Assembly: GCA_964242415.1 (NCBI GenBank)
Contig: CAXTAT010000007.1
Span: 137,559-201,558, forward strand
Length of the DNA: 64,000 nt
Direction of reading: 5' to 3'
Source of the DNA: DASWOJ01 sp964242415
Lineage (GTDB): Bacteria > Pseudomonadota > Alphaproteobacteria > Acetobacterales > Acetobacteraceae
Below are positions 33,579 to 42,356 of the stretch, in pieces. The notes under the pieces are model-generated. The model had not been told where the DNA came from and did not search any database. It was given only the letters and a program-made list of their open reading frames with translations. The translations under genes were made by a program, and so were the position numbers. Position 1 is the stretch's first letter. Each line of letters starts with the position of its first letter.

Positions 33579-35459
33579 TCAGCCCGGGTTCGCCAACTGC
33601 AGCAGCAGGATGCGCCGGACCTCGGCGACCGTTGCCGGGTTGGATTGCGCCGAGTGGCCGGATTGCACGACCAGCTCCGACTCCACTGGCTCGATATGCG
33701 CGCTCGTGTAGCTGACGACGCCGTCGTCGCCCGTGGCCACCGGTCCGGCCGTCTGTACCGGGACGATCGAGTGTACGTGCACGCCGGGCGCCACCGGCAC
33801 CGCCGCCAGCGCCTGGATGAACGGGCTGCGCGGCGACATGCTGTAGATGCTGCCGAACCGCTTGGCGGTCTCGCCGACCAGGAGGTCGGGATTGCCGCTG
33901 AGCAGGTCCTGACCGGCCTTCACCACCGTCAGGGGCAGCGTCACGAACCGGCCCAGCAAGCTGCTCACCGAGGCGGTGGCCAGGTAGCTGCCCCGCTGCG
34001 GCGTCGCGATGAACACCACCCGGCGCACCGCCGCCAACGGCTGCGGGAACAGCGCGTCCCGCAGCAGGTCGCGTGAGGCGGGCGTCAGCCGCACGGCGTC
34101 GAAGGGGCGCGGGGTGATGCGGGTCCAGAGGCGGTCGCCGGGATCGATCACCAGCATCTTGGCTAGCAGCCCGCCCTGACTGTGGCCGACCACCGTGATC
34201 CGCCCGAGCGCCGGGTCCGCGCGGGCGCCGCCAAGCTGCTGGACGGCGCCCTCGATCGCGCGGCGCAGTTGCAGCGCGGAGTAGGAGATCGGGTTGCCGG
34301 TGGCGTAGGAGAACAGCCAGAACTCGAAATGGTCCCGGATGGCCGAGTCCTCCAGCAGGTCGTTCACCATGTCGGCCCAGCGGAACGGGCTGGAGGCGGT
34401 GCCGTGCACCAGGACGACGGGCATGTGCCCCTGCTGGTGCGGCTGCAGCGCCTCCAGCCCGCCCGGCGAACGCTCGAACAGGCCGCCATCGAAGAAGCCC
34501 TGGAACTCGCGGTCCCACGCCGCCGCGTCGGCCAGGCCCAGCGCGCGGGCCGCCGTCTGATCGTATTGCAGCGGCACGGTGCGGCCGCCGACCTGCGTCT
34601 CCGCCCGGTCGGACAGGGTGTGGATGACCAGCCTGCCCTGCAGCACCGGCTGCCCCAGTTGACGCCGCGGCGCGTCCAGCACCAGCAGCAGGTTCGCCGG
34701 CGCCCGCAACCCCGGCGACAGCGTGAGGCCGGCGGGTGACGCCGGGGTGGCCTCCGCCGATGCCGCGAGCGGTGCGCCGAGGCCGGGTGCGCGGTAGATG
34801 TTCTGCAGGCCGCGAACGGCCAGGCTGGAGGTCGGCTGGAACGCAGTGAGCGTCCGTCCGCCCCAAGCAAGCTGCGTTGCGTCGAAACTGAGGTCGATCG
34901 TGCCGAACGGCAGGTTGCGCCGGCCGGCGGCGAGCGGCGCCAGGCTGCCATCCGGCGCTCCAAGCGCGGCGGCCAGGGACAGGTTGTAGAGGTCGCAGGC
35001 TTGGCGGAAGCGCGGGTCGTACGGGCTGGGCCGGTCGCCGCCGCCATCCGGGAACAGGTAGGCATAGGCGTAGAGCGCGGCGGCCAGGAACTCCGGCTGC
35101 GCGTGGTCCCGGTTGGCCTGCAAGTAGCTCAGCTCGCTCAGCGCGAACAGTTCCGGCCAAAGCTCCGGCTGGCTGGTGACGGCGGCGTGTAGGCTCGCGA
35201 TGGCGGGCGCCGGGCTGCGTTGCCAGTCGGCCAGCAGGCCGTGGCGGCGCAGGACGGTCAGCGTGGCGTCGCTCGGCGCGTCGCCGGACAGGGCGGTGCG
35301 GTTGGCCTGGCGATAGGCCTGATAGGGGTTGAGCCGCTCGACGGTCAACGGGGCCGAGCAGGCGCTGGCGGCCAATGCGATGGCCAGCAGGGCAAGCGAC
35401 GGCTGCCGCCGCCGGCCTCTGCGGCGCGGCAAGGATGTCAGGATATGGCCCGGCAGCAT
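33579..35459 (-). CDS. Lipoprotein with alpha/beta-hydrolase (lipase-like) domain
   Basis: 626 aa from ATG 35459 (an in-frame ATG at 35498 is also possible). An Arg-rich start and hydrophobic stretch end in the lipobox LAASAC, so the product should be lipid-anchored, probably in the outer membrane. The carboxy half has the esterase core: VVLVHGTASSPFRWADM (oxyanion strand) and VVGHSQGG with the nucleophile Ser; a late Asp and His should complete the triad. The amino half (about 250 residues) is not a domain I recognise. It is monocistronic and convergent with the amidase. Confidence 0.8.
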   Translation of the reverse strand: MLPGHILTSLPRRRGRRRQPSLALLAIALAASACSAPLTVERLNPYQAYRQANRTALSGDAPSDATLTVLRRHGLLADWQRSPAPAIASLHAAVTSQPELWPELFALSELSYLQANRDHAQPEFLAAALYAYAYLFPDGGGDRPSPYDPRFRQACDLYNLSLAAALGAPDGSLAPLAAGRRNLPFGTIDLSFDATQLAWGGRTLTAFQPTSSLAVRGLQNIYRAPGLGAPLAASAEATPASPAGLTLSPGLRAPANLLLVLDAPRRQLGQPVLQGRLVIHTLSDRAETQVGGRTVPLQYDQTAARALGLADAAAWDREFQGFFDGGLFERSPGGLEALQPHQQGHMPVVLVHGTASSPFRWADMVNDLLEDSAIRDHFEFWLFSYATGNPISYSALQLRRAIEGAVQQLGGARADPALGRITVVGHSQGGLLAKMLVIDPGDRLWTRITPRPFDAVRLTPASRDLLRDALFPQPLAAVRRVVFIATPQRGSYLATASVSSLLGRFVTLPLTVVKAGQDLLSGNPDLLVGETAKRFGSIYSMSPRSPFIQALAAVPVAPGVHVHSIVPVQTAGPVATGDDGVVSYTSAHIEPVESELVVQSGHSAQSNPATVAEVRRILLLQLANPG

Positions 35460-35875
35460 GGGTTTGGCCTGCTCATCCAGCGCGGGTATGCCCGGCACGG
35501 CAGCAGGCCCCCCTGGTGGCGATAACCGAGCCGGGCGCCACGCCGGGCTGGCGCATCCTCGCCTGCTGTCAGGTTGTCCCTCCTACGCGCGGCAGGACGG
35601 CGATGCGTCGTCTCGGGCATGGGACGGGATGGGCGGCCGTCATGGCTTGGGGAGCCTGTGGCCGGCATGGCAGCGGGCCAGCCTGGCGTCAGCACCCACA
35701 GCAGCGATGCAGCAGCGCGAACGATAGGTCTCATGGCTTGGATGTTCCCCCAACCCTGGGCATGTCCGGTCGTCACGCCTCCGTCAACCGGGCGATACGT
35801 GCCGTGCAGCCGATGTTCGCCTTTCTCCCTTATACCGGCGGCCCTCCGCTTTGACCTTTACGATGCTGCATTTAA
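35460..35875. other. Gene-free stretch
   Basis: I see no coding region, repeat copy or RNA gene here. It runs from the lipoprotein start into the truncated SMP-30 fragment and may hold the decayed 5' part of that gene, but nothing is readable. Confidence 0.5.
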
Positions 35876-36172
35876 TCGTCCGTTCAGCCGCGGCTGGTCA
35901 CGGGCAACGCCAACTTCCAGCGCTTCGACAGCCTGGCGGTGGACTGCGAGGGTAACATCTGCGTCGCAACCCTGGTGCACGGCGGTATCTCGATCATCGC
36001 GCCGGACAGCTCGTCGATCCGCCATGTGCCGATGCCGGAGCGCTGGGTGACCAACATCTGCTTCGGCGGCCCGGCGCTGCGGACGGCGTTCATCACGCTG
36101 TCCTCCACGGGCCGGCTGGTCTCGTGCGCATGGGAGAGGGCAGGGGCGCCGCTCGCCTACCTGAACACCTGA
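35876..36172 (+). pseudogene. SMP-30/gluconolactonase carboxy-terminal fragment
   Basis: From just after a stop codon at 35873 the frame reads LVTGNANFQRFDSLAVDCEG, then NICVATLVHGGISII, HVPMPE and VTNICFGG to LAYLNT and a stop. This is the final third of an SMP-30/gluconolactonase/LRE beta-propeller, with the calcium-site Asn and Asp (NANFQRFDSLAVD) present, but the first two thirds are missing. No start with a ribosome site precedes it; the GTG at 35939 would give only 77 aa. A truncated remnant is the best reading. Confidence 0.7.
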
Positions 36173-36242
36173 CGCCGGGCCGCACTCTGGCGCTTGCGGG
36201 ATCGCGGGGCTTGAGCCAGACCGCAACCCCTGACTCGGCCCG

Positions 36243-37232
36243 ATGGAGACCCCGATGCGCATTCACATCCAGAACCTCGACGGCATGGTGGCCGACACCG
36301 TCACCCTGCAGGACTGGCAGGCCGCTGCCGCCCGCGCCGGACTGCCCGAGGGCCGGCACGCCGTCAGCGTCGGCGAGACCCTGGACGACTTCGCCCGCGC
36401 GATCCCGGACGCCGAGGCGCTGGTGACGGCGACCCGGGCCACCCAGTCGCTGTTCCCCGCCGACGCCCCTCGGCTGAAGCTGATGTTCTGCACCTCCGCC
36501 GGGCTTGACCCGGTGCCGTTCGGCAGCCTGCCGCCAGACCTGCCGGTGCTCAACAACCGCGGCGTGCACGGACCCAAGGCGGGGGAGTACGGCATCATGG
36601 CGGTGCTGATGCTGGCCAACCACCTGCCGGCGCTGATCGGCAGCCAGCAGGCGCAGGTGTGGGACCGCCGCACCGGCAGCACCCTGGACGGGCGGCGGCT
36701 GACGGTGGTGGGCCTGGGCAGCCTGGGCGGCGCAGTGGCGGAGCGGGCGGCACAGTTCGGCCTGCGGGTGACGGGCGTGCGTGCCCGGCCGGCGCCGCAC
36801 CCGGCCTGCGAGCGCGTGCTGGCGTCCGCCGACCTCGACGCCGCGTTGACGGATGCGGAGTTCCTGCTGCTCGCGTGTCCGCTGACGCCGGCCACACGGG
36901 GCATCCTGGACCGCCGGCGCATCGGCTTGCTGCCGCAGGGGGCGGGGGTGATCAACATCGGTCGCGGCCCCCTGCTGGACCAGGATGCGTTGTGCGACGC
37001 GCTGGACGCCGGCGCGCTGTCCGGGGCGGTGCTGGACGTGTTCGTGCCCGAGCCGGTGCCGGCGGGCCACCGGCTGTGGACGACGCGCAACCTGGTGATG
37101 ACGCCGCATGTGTCGAGCGATGACGCCTTGGCCTACAACGCCCGCAGCCTGGACGTGTTCATCGAGAACCTGACGGCATTCGAGCAGGGCCGGCCGCTGC
37201 CGAACCTGTTCAGCAGGGAGCGGGGCTACTGA
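36243..37232 (+). CDS. D-2-hydroxyacid dehydrogenase (NAD-dependent)
   Basis: 329 aa. Rossmann motif VVGLGSLGGAVAERAAQFG (from about 157), catalytic Arg in INIGRGP (about 241), a Glu in the VFVPEPVP segment and catalytic His in TPHVSS (about 289). Enzymes of this family reduce 2-keto acids to D-2-hydroxy acids. The substrate is not readable; family neighbours in nitrogen-catabolic clusters vary. It is followed by an amidohydrolase and a VOC protein in the same direction. Confidence 0.87.
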   Translation: METPMRIHIQNLDGMVADTVTLQDWQAAAARAGLPEGRHAVSVGETLDDFARAIPDAEALVTATRATQSLFPADAPRLKLMFCTSAGLDPVPFGSLPPDLPVLNNRGVHGPKAGEYGIMAVLMLANHLPALIGSQQAQVWDRRTGSTLDGRRLTVVGLGSLGGAVAERAAQFGLRVTGVRARPAPHPACERVLASADLDAALTDAEFLLLACPLTPATRGILDRRRIGLLPQGAGVINIGRGPLLDQDALCDALDAGALSGAVLDVFVPEPVPAGHRLWTTRNLVMTPHVSSDDALAYNARSLDVFIENLTAFEQGRPLPNLFSRERGY

Positions 37233-37295
37233 AGCGCGCTTAGCCGTCCAGCCGCCTGCACCGCACGCTTTGCACGGCGGCCCCAGTTGGGCACC

Positions 37296-38837
37296 ATGGC
37301 TGGCATGGAAGACATGCTGATCACCGGCGGCCAGGTCTATCGGCCCGGCTGCGACCCCCATGTCCCGCCGGTGGCGGACATCCTGGTGCGGGACGGGCGC
37401 ATCCTTGCGGTAAGCGGCCCGGGCGAGGATGGCGCGGTCAAGGACGAGCTGCGCCGCCGCGCGGCGGCCGGGGAGGCGCGGGTGGTCGAGGCCGCCGGGC
37501 TGCTCGTGCTGCCGGGCCTCGTCAACGCGCATTACCATTCCTACGACGTGCTGCAGAAGGGCCTGCTGGAGGACATGCCCTTCGACGTGTGGGCGCTGCA
37601 CACGCAGCCGGCCTATCTTGGCCCGCGCCCGGCACGGGAGCTGCGGCTGCGGACGCTGATTGGCGCGGTGGACTGCCTGCGGCACGGCATCACGACGGTG
37701 CAGGACATGAACTCCCTGGTGCCGATGGACGAGCCGACGTTGGACACCATCCTGGCCGCCTATGCCGAGACCGGGCTGCGCGTGGTGTTCTCCGCCGCCC
37801 TGCGCGACGTGGCGGCGCTGGACATCGCGCCGTTCCTGCCCGCCGAGGCCCCGCGGGAGGTGCAGGCGCTGGTCCAGGGCGCCCCGGCAGACGCCCAGGC
37901 GCAGCTCCAGTTCGTCGAGGCGCAGATCAGGCGGCTGGACCCGCTGCCACCCTGGCTGACCTGGGCGCTCAGCCCGTCCGGCCCGCAGCGGTCGAGCCGG
38001 GCGCTGCTGGAGGGCATCGCGGCGTTGTCGGAGCGCCATGGGCTGCCGGTGCTGACGCATGTGTATGAGACGCGGGCGCAGGCGGCGAGGGCGCGGGAGC
38101 TGTATGGCGCGCAGGACGGGTCCATGCTGCGCTGGCTGCATGACGTTGGGCTGCTCACGCCGCGGCTGACGGTGGTGCATGGCGTGTGGCTGCAGGACGA
38201 GGAGATCGCGCTGCTGGGCCGGGCCGGGGCCGGGCTGGCGCACAGCCCGGCCAGCAACTTGAAGCTGAAAAGCGGCGTCGCTCCGATGCGCCGGGTGATC
38301 GACGCTGGCGTGAATATTGCTCTGGGATGCGACAACTGCAGTTGCGGGGATTGCCAGAGCATGTTCACGGCCATGAAGCTGCTTTGCCTGCTGGCCGCCG
38401 CTGCAGACCCGAACCCGACGGGCGTCGTTGCCGCCGATGCGATTGCGGCGGCGACGACTGGGGGTGCCAAGGCCGTGGGGCTGGAGGGCCAAGTGGGCGC
38501 GATCGCGCCGGGGATGCAGGCCAACCTGCTGTTCCTCGATTTGCGGGACATCGCCTACGTGCCGCTCAACAGCGCGGCCCGGCAGGTGGTGTTTGCCGAG
38601 GCGGGGCGCGGCGTCCATAGCGTCATGGTCGGGGGGCGCATGGTGCTGGACGCCGGCCGGATCACCACCGTGGACGAGGCTGCCTTGCGGGCAGAGGCCG
38701 CGGCGGTGATGCCCGGGTTCCGGCGCGATTACGCCCGGCAGGCCGAACGCGCGGCCGCCGCGACGCCCTGGCTGCTGGAGGCGAACCGGCGGGTGGCGGC
38801 GCATCCCGTTGGCCTCGACCGGTTTATCCCGGGATGA
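37296..38837 (+). CDS. TRZ/ATZ-type amidohydrolase (1)
   Basis: 513 aa. Metal-site NAHYHSYD, then HVYETR, VHGVWL and GCDNCSCGD, the layout of TRZ/ATZ-chlorohydrolase/guanine-deaminase-like enzymes, which remove amino or chloro groups from purines, pteridines and triazines. The conserved late Asp is in ALGCDN. ATG 37296 is preferred over TTG 37287. Its stop overlaps the ATG of the VOC gene. Confidence 0.83.
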   Translation: MAGMEDMLITGGQVYRPGCDPHVPPVADILVRDGRILAVSGPGEDGAVKDELRRRAAAGEARVVEAAGLLVLPGLVNAHYHSYDVLQKGLLEDMPFDVWALHTQPAYLGPRPARELRLRTLIGAVDCLRHGITTVQDMNSLVPMDEPTLDTILAAYAETGLRVVFSAALRDVAALDIAPFLPAEAPREVQALVQGAPADAQAQLQFVEAQIRRLDPLPPWLTWALSPSGPQRSSRALLEGIAALSERHGLPVLTHVYETRAQAARARELYGAQDGSMLRWLHDVGLLTPRLTVVHGVWLQDEEIALLGRAGAGLAHSPASNLKLKSGVAPMRRVIDAGVNIALGCDNCSCGDCQSMFTAMKLLCLLAAAADPNPTGVVAADAIAAATTGGAKAVGLEGQVGAIAPGMQANLLFLDLRDIAYVPLNSAARQVVFAEAGRGVHSVMVGGRMVLDAGRITTVDEAALRAEAAAVMPGFRRDYARQAERAAAATPWLLEANRRVAAHPVGLDRFIPG

Positions 38838-39325
38838 GCATCAAGCCCGCCCTGCTGGGCCTGCTGCATGTTGCCATCAAGACCGCGGACCTCGGGCGGA
38901 CGCGGCGCTTCTACTTGGATGTGCTGGGGCTGCAGGAGATGGCGCGACCGGATTTCGGCTACCCGGGGGCGTGGCTGGGGCTGCCAGGGCCGGGGCCGAT
39001 CTTCCACATCTATGCCGGCGGACCTGCGATGGGGCCGACTGGCCTGGCGCCGCAGGGCAGCGCCGCCATCGACCATGTTTCGGTGACGGCGAGCGGCTAC
39101 CATGGCTTCATCGCGCGGTTGCAGGCGCATGGCATCGCCTTTCGCGAGTTCATCGTGCCGGGCACGCCGCTGTGGCAGCTTTTCGCTTACGACCCCAGCG
39201 GGGTGCAGATCGAGTTGACGTTCGACTCGCGCACCGAGGTGGGGCCGCCGCCGGACGTGTCGGAGGGGCGGCGCTACGTGGCGGGGCAGGGCTTCTTCGA
39301 TCCGGAGGGCTACGCCGGCCTCTGA
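38834..39325 (+). CDS. VOC-family (glyoxalase/dioxygenase superfamily) protein
   Basis: 163 aa with paired beta-alpha-beta-beta-beta units. LLHVAIKTADLGRTRRFYLDVLGL opens the first; IDHVSVTASGYHGF and FAYDPSGVQIELTF form the second, with His and Glu metal ligands (His12, His76 region, Glu near 134). Such proteins include lyases, isomerases and dioxygenases. Coupled by a 4-nt overlap (ATGA) to the amidohydrolase, suggesting consecutive steps. Confidence 0.82.
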   Translation: MSIKPALLGLLHVAIKTADLGRTRRFYLDVLGLQEMARPDFGYPGAWLGLPGPGPIFHIYAGGPAMGPTGLAPQGSAAIDHVSVTASGYHGFIARLQAHGIAFREFIVPGTPLWQLFAYDPSGVQIELTFDSRTEVGPPPDVSEGRRYVAGQGFFDPEGYAGL

Positions 39326-39391
39326 CCGGCTGCGCCAGGCGTACCCACCGCGGATGGGTCTGCCCATTTAAGTGCCACACCGCTGCTGTTC

Positions 39392-39555
39392 CTGCTCCCT
39401 CTCCCTCCGGGAAAGGGCCGGGGTGAGGGGGTCTTGCTCGCTCGCGCCGCCAAGACCTGCACGCGTCGCCGGAACCGGGCTGCATGGGCCGGGAACCGCG
39501 CTCGACGACAGACCCCCTCACTCCAGCCTTCTCCCGAAGTGGGAGAGGGAGTCAG
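39392..39555. repeat. Dispersed palindromic repeat, family B copy 3
   Basis: Both arms complete (CTGCTCCCTCTCCC... and ...GGGAGAGGGAGTCAG). It ends 16 bp upstream of a sigma-54-like site and makes up most of the gene-free stretch 39326-39624. Confidence 0.85.
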
Positions 39556-39570
39556 GGCGGTTTGCCCAAG

Positions 39571-39586
39571 TGGCACGTCGCTTGCT
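39571..39586 (+). promoter_or_regulatory. Sigma-54 promoter (perfect consensus)
   Basis: TGGCACG-TCGC-TTGCT matches TGGCACG-N4-TTGCW exactly. The expected start point near 39598 leaves a leader of about 27 nt before the binding-protein ATG. Confidence 0.75.
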
Positions 39587-39624
39587 GGGTTTGCCTGGGC
39601 AGCACCAGCAGGGGAACACTTGGC

Positions 39625-40665
39625 ATGACCGGAACTCTCGCGTGCGACACCGTCTGGAACAGCCCGCTCAGCCGCCGCGCCGCCCTGCGTGGCGCGGCGC
39701 TCGGCGCGATCAGCCTGATGGCGTGCAGCCACGGGGCGCGGGCGGCCGAGAGCCACATCGCCTCCACCTTTGGCAATGGGTTCTGCAACCTGAACTTCTA
39801 CCTGACCAACGCCCTGCAGACCGCGCAACGCGACGGGCTGATCCTGGACTTCGTGCCGACGCCGACGTTCGCCGAGCAGGTGACTTTCCTGGGCGCGGGC
39901 CAGGTGGACGCGGGCCTGATGCCCTACACCAGCTTCGTGGCGCTGCGGGACGCCGGCGCCCCGGTGAGGATCGTGGCCGGTGGCGGCATCGAGGGGTGCA
40001 TCCTGGTGGCGCAGCCCGGCCTGGATACGCCGAACAAGCTGAAGGGCAAGACGCTTGGCACCTTCCAGCTCGATACGCTGGAGGTGCTGCCGTACGACTG
40101 GTTCAAGAAGAACGGCGTCAGCTTCAAGGACATCAACGTCCGCTATATGGGCAACACGCCCGAGGCGGTGGAGGCGTTCCGTGCCGGGTCGATCGACATG
40201 ATCTGCACCATCGAGCCGTATGGGACGGCGCTGCTGAACGACGTGAAGGGGTCGGTGAAGCTGTCCGACGGAGTGGACATCTATGGCAAGGGCTACACCG
40301 ACTGCGTGCTGGCGGTCAGCGACGATCTGATCAAGAAGAACCCGGCGGGCCTGCGGGCGCTGATCAAGGGCATGATGCAGGCGCAAGCGATAGCCGAGCA
40401 GGAGCCGCAGAAGGCGCTCGATACCCTGGTCGGGCGCTACTACAAGACCAGCATGGAGAACGCGCGCATCGCGATGAGCAAGCAGCCGTCGGTGGTGGAT
40501 GCGCGCAGCCAGACGAAATTCATCCTGGAGCGGGTGAACTCGATCCAGGAGATGGGCTACATCAAGAAGAAGCCGGGACCCGAGGCCATCGACTGGTCGT
40601 TCCTGGAGCAGGTGATCGCCGAGAACCCGGACCTGTATGCCAAGCTGAAGTACAAGTCGGCCTGA
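39625..40665 (+). CDS. ABC transporter substrate-binding protein (SsuA/NMT1-like)
   Basis: 346 aa. A Tat-type leader (SRRAALRGAALGAISLMA) precedes an SsuA/THI5-like binding fold: FCNLNFYLTNALQ, TFAEQVTFLGAGQVDAGLMPY, LKGKTLGTFQLDTLEVLPYDWF. Such proteins bind sulfonates, nitrate, taurine, pyrimidines or other N-compounds. First gene of a transporter that ends with an amidohydrolase, under a consensus sigma-54 promoter, so a nitrogenous, possibly heterocyclic, ligand is inferred. Confidence 0.85.
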   Translation: MTGTLACDTVWNSPLSRRAALRGAALGAISLMACSHGARAAESHIASTFGNGFCNLNFYLTNALQTAQRDGLILDFVPTPTFAEQVTFLGAGQVDAGLMPYTSFVALRDAGAPVRIVAGGGIEGCILVAQPGLDTPNKLKGKTLGTFQLDTLEVLPYDWFKKNGVSFKDINVRYMGNTPEAVEAFRAGSIDMICTIEPYGTALLNDVKGSVKLSDGVDIYGKGYTDCVLAVSDDLIKKNPAGLRALIKGMMQAQAIAEQEPQKALDTLVGRYYKTSMENARIAMSKQPSVVDARSQTKFILERVNSIQEMGYIKKKPGPEAIDWSFLEQVIAENPDLYAKLKYKSA

Positions 40666-40669
40666 CGCC

Positions 40670-41560
40670 GTGTCTGCCGCGCTGGATACCCCCGGACTGG
40701 CGCTGCGCCGGCCCACCCTGCCGGCATGGGTGGGGCGGATCGGCTGGGCCATCGCCAGCATCGGCATGTTCGCCGGCATCTGGGAGGTGCTGTGGGCGGT
40801 CGGCTGGGCCGATCCCAGGCTGCTGCCGCCGCCGCATGTGTTCCTGGGCAGCATCGCCGACCAGGCCAAGTTCTTCAACACCATCAGCCGGTGGCAGGTG
40901 GGTGCGGGCATGGACGCCGGGCCGCCGCCGGCCTTGGCGGTGGTCTATACCGCGGCGGCCACCATCGGGCGGGTGCTGAGCGGGCTGGTGATCGCGTCGG
41001 TGCTGTCGGTGACCATCGGCGTGGCGGTGCGCTACTTCCTGCTGTTCGAGCGGCTGACGCTGCCGACCATCACCCTGCTGGCGCCGGTGTCGCCGATCGC
41101 CTGGCTCCCCGTGGCGATCTTCATGTTCGGCATCGGCAACCGCCCGGCGATCTTCATGGTGGTGGTGGCGCTGCTGTTCCACATGACCCTGTCCACCATC
41201 GCGCAGATCGACGGCGTGAACCGCAACTTCATCAATGTCGCCCGCACGATGGGGGCCACCAAGCGGCAGATTTACGCGCGGGTGATCGTCCCCGCGATCC
41301 TGCCGGGGATGCTGCTGGTGCTGCGGATGAACCTGTTCGCGGCCTGGATGGCGGTGCTGATCGCCGAGAGCACGGGGGTCGGCTATGGGCTGGGCCAAGT
41401 CATCATGCTGGCGCGCAACACGTTCAACCCGTCGCTGGTGTTCTTCACCATCGCGCTGATCGGAGTGCTGGGGTTCAGCTTCGACTGGGTGCTGCGGCAG
41501 TTGCAGAACCGGCTGCTGTACTGGGTGCCGAAGGGGTCGGAGGCGTTGCGTGGCCTCTAG
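40670..41560 (+). CDS. ABC transporter permease (SsuC/TauC class)
   Basis: 296 aa from GTG, about six membrane segments. The EAA loop reads VARTMGATKRQIYARVIVPAILPG, and VSPIAWLPVAIFMFGIG is the SsuC-type hallmark. It starts four bases after the binding protein. Confidence 0.87.
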   Translation: MSAALDTPGLALRRPTLPAWVGRIGWAIASIGMFAGIWEVLWAVGWADPRLLPPPHVFLGSIADQAKFFNTISRWQVGAGMDAGPPPALAVVYTAAATIGRVLSGLVIASVLSVTIGVAVRYFLLFERLTLPTITLLAPVSPIAWLPVAIFMFGIGNRPAIFMVVVALLFHMTLSTIAQIDGVNRNFINVARTMGATKRQIYARVIVPAILPGMLLVLRMNLFAAWMAVLIAESTGVGYGLGQVIMLARNTFNPSLVFFTIALIGVLGFSFDWVLRQLQNRLLYWVPKGSEALRGL

Positions 41561-42344
41561 CGCCGTGTCGTGCCGCGATGTCGGCAAGGTGTGGGCGCCG
41601 GGGACGCCGCGGGCGCATGAGGCGTTGCGGGGCATTGACCTGGATGTGGCGCCGGGGGAGTTCGTGGTGCTGCTGGGGCCGTCCGGCTGCGGCAAGAGCA
41701 CGCTGCTGTACCTGATCGCCGGGTTGCAGGACGCGACGGGCGGCGAGCTGTGGTCGTTCGGGGACCGCGTGCAGGCGCCATCGCCGGACCGCAGCCTGAT
41801 CTTCCAGGAGACTTCCTTGTTCCCATGGCTGTCGGTCGGGCAGAACGTCGCCTTCGGCCTGTCCATCCGCGGTGACGCCCCGGACGCGCGGCGGCGGGCG
41901 GCGCAGGAGGCGCTGGCCCGCGTCGGCCTGGCCGAAGCCATCGACAAGCGGCCGGAGGAGCTGTCCGGCGGGATGCGCCAGCGTGTCGCCGTGGCGCGGG
42001 CGCTGGCGATGCGGCCCAAGGTGCTGCTGATGGACGAGCCGTTCGCCGCGCTGGACGTGCAGACCCGCGCCAAGATGCAGGACTTCCTGCTGGAGGTATG
42101 GCGCACCTCGGGGGCATCGGTGCTGTTCGTCACCCACCACATCGACGAGGCGGTGGCGCTGGCCGACCGCGTGGTGGTGTTCACCTCCCGCCCTGGCCGG
42201 ATCAAGGCCGTCGTGCCCATCGAGCTGCCCCGCCCGCGCGACCCGTTCAGCGGGGCTGCCGAGGCGCTGCGGCGGCAATTGACGGGTCTGCTGCAGGACG
42301 AGGTGGACCGCGCCTTTGCCGAGCAGGAAGCCATCCCTGCCTGA
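41550..42344 (+). CDS. ABC transporter ATPase (SsuB/TauB class)
   Basis: 264 aa, GTG start overlapping the permease end by 11 nt. Walker A GPSGCGKST, VFQETSLFPW-type Q-loop (IFQETSLFPWLSV), signature LSGGMRQR, Walker B VLLMDEPFAALDVQTR, switch His in VTHHIDEA. Typical nitrate/sulfonate/taurine-class ATPase. Confidence 0.9.
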   Translation: MASSAVSCRDVGKVWAPGTPRAHEALRGIDLDVAPGEFVVLLGPSGCGKSTLLYLIAGLQDATGGELWSFGDRVQAPSPDRSLIFQETSLFPWLSVGQNVAFGLSIRGDAPDARRRAAQEALARVGLAEAIDKRPEELSGGMRQRVAVARALAMRPKVLLMDEPFAALDVQTRAKMQDFLLEVWRTSGASVLFVTHHIDEAVALADRVVVFTSRPGRIKAVVPIELPRPRDPFSGAAEALRRQLTGLLQDEVDRAFAEQEAIPA

Positions 42345-42356
42345 TTGGAGCCTGAT

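Noticed and set aside
36093..38804. A 903-residue minus-strand open frame
   Set aside because: Antisense to the hydroxyacid dehydrogenase and amidohydrolase, both with clear motifs; no family features of its own.
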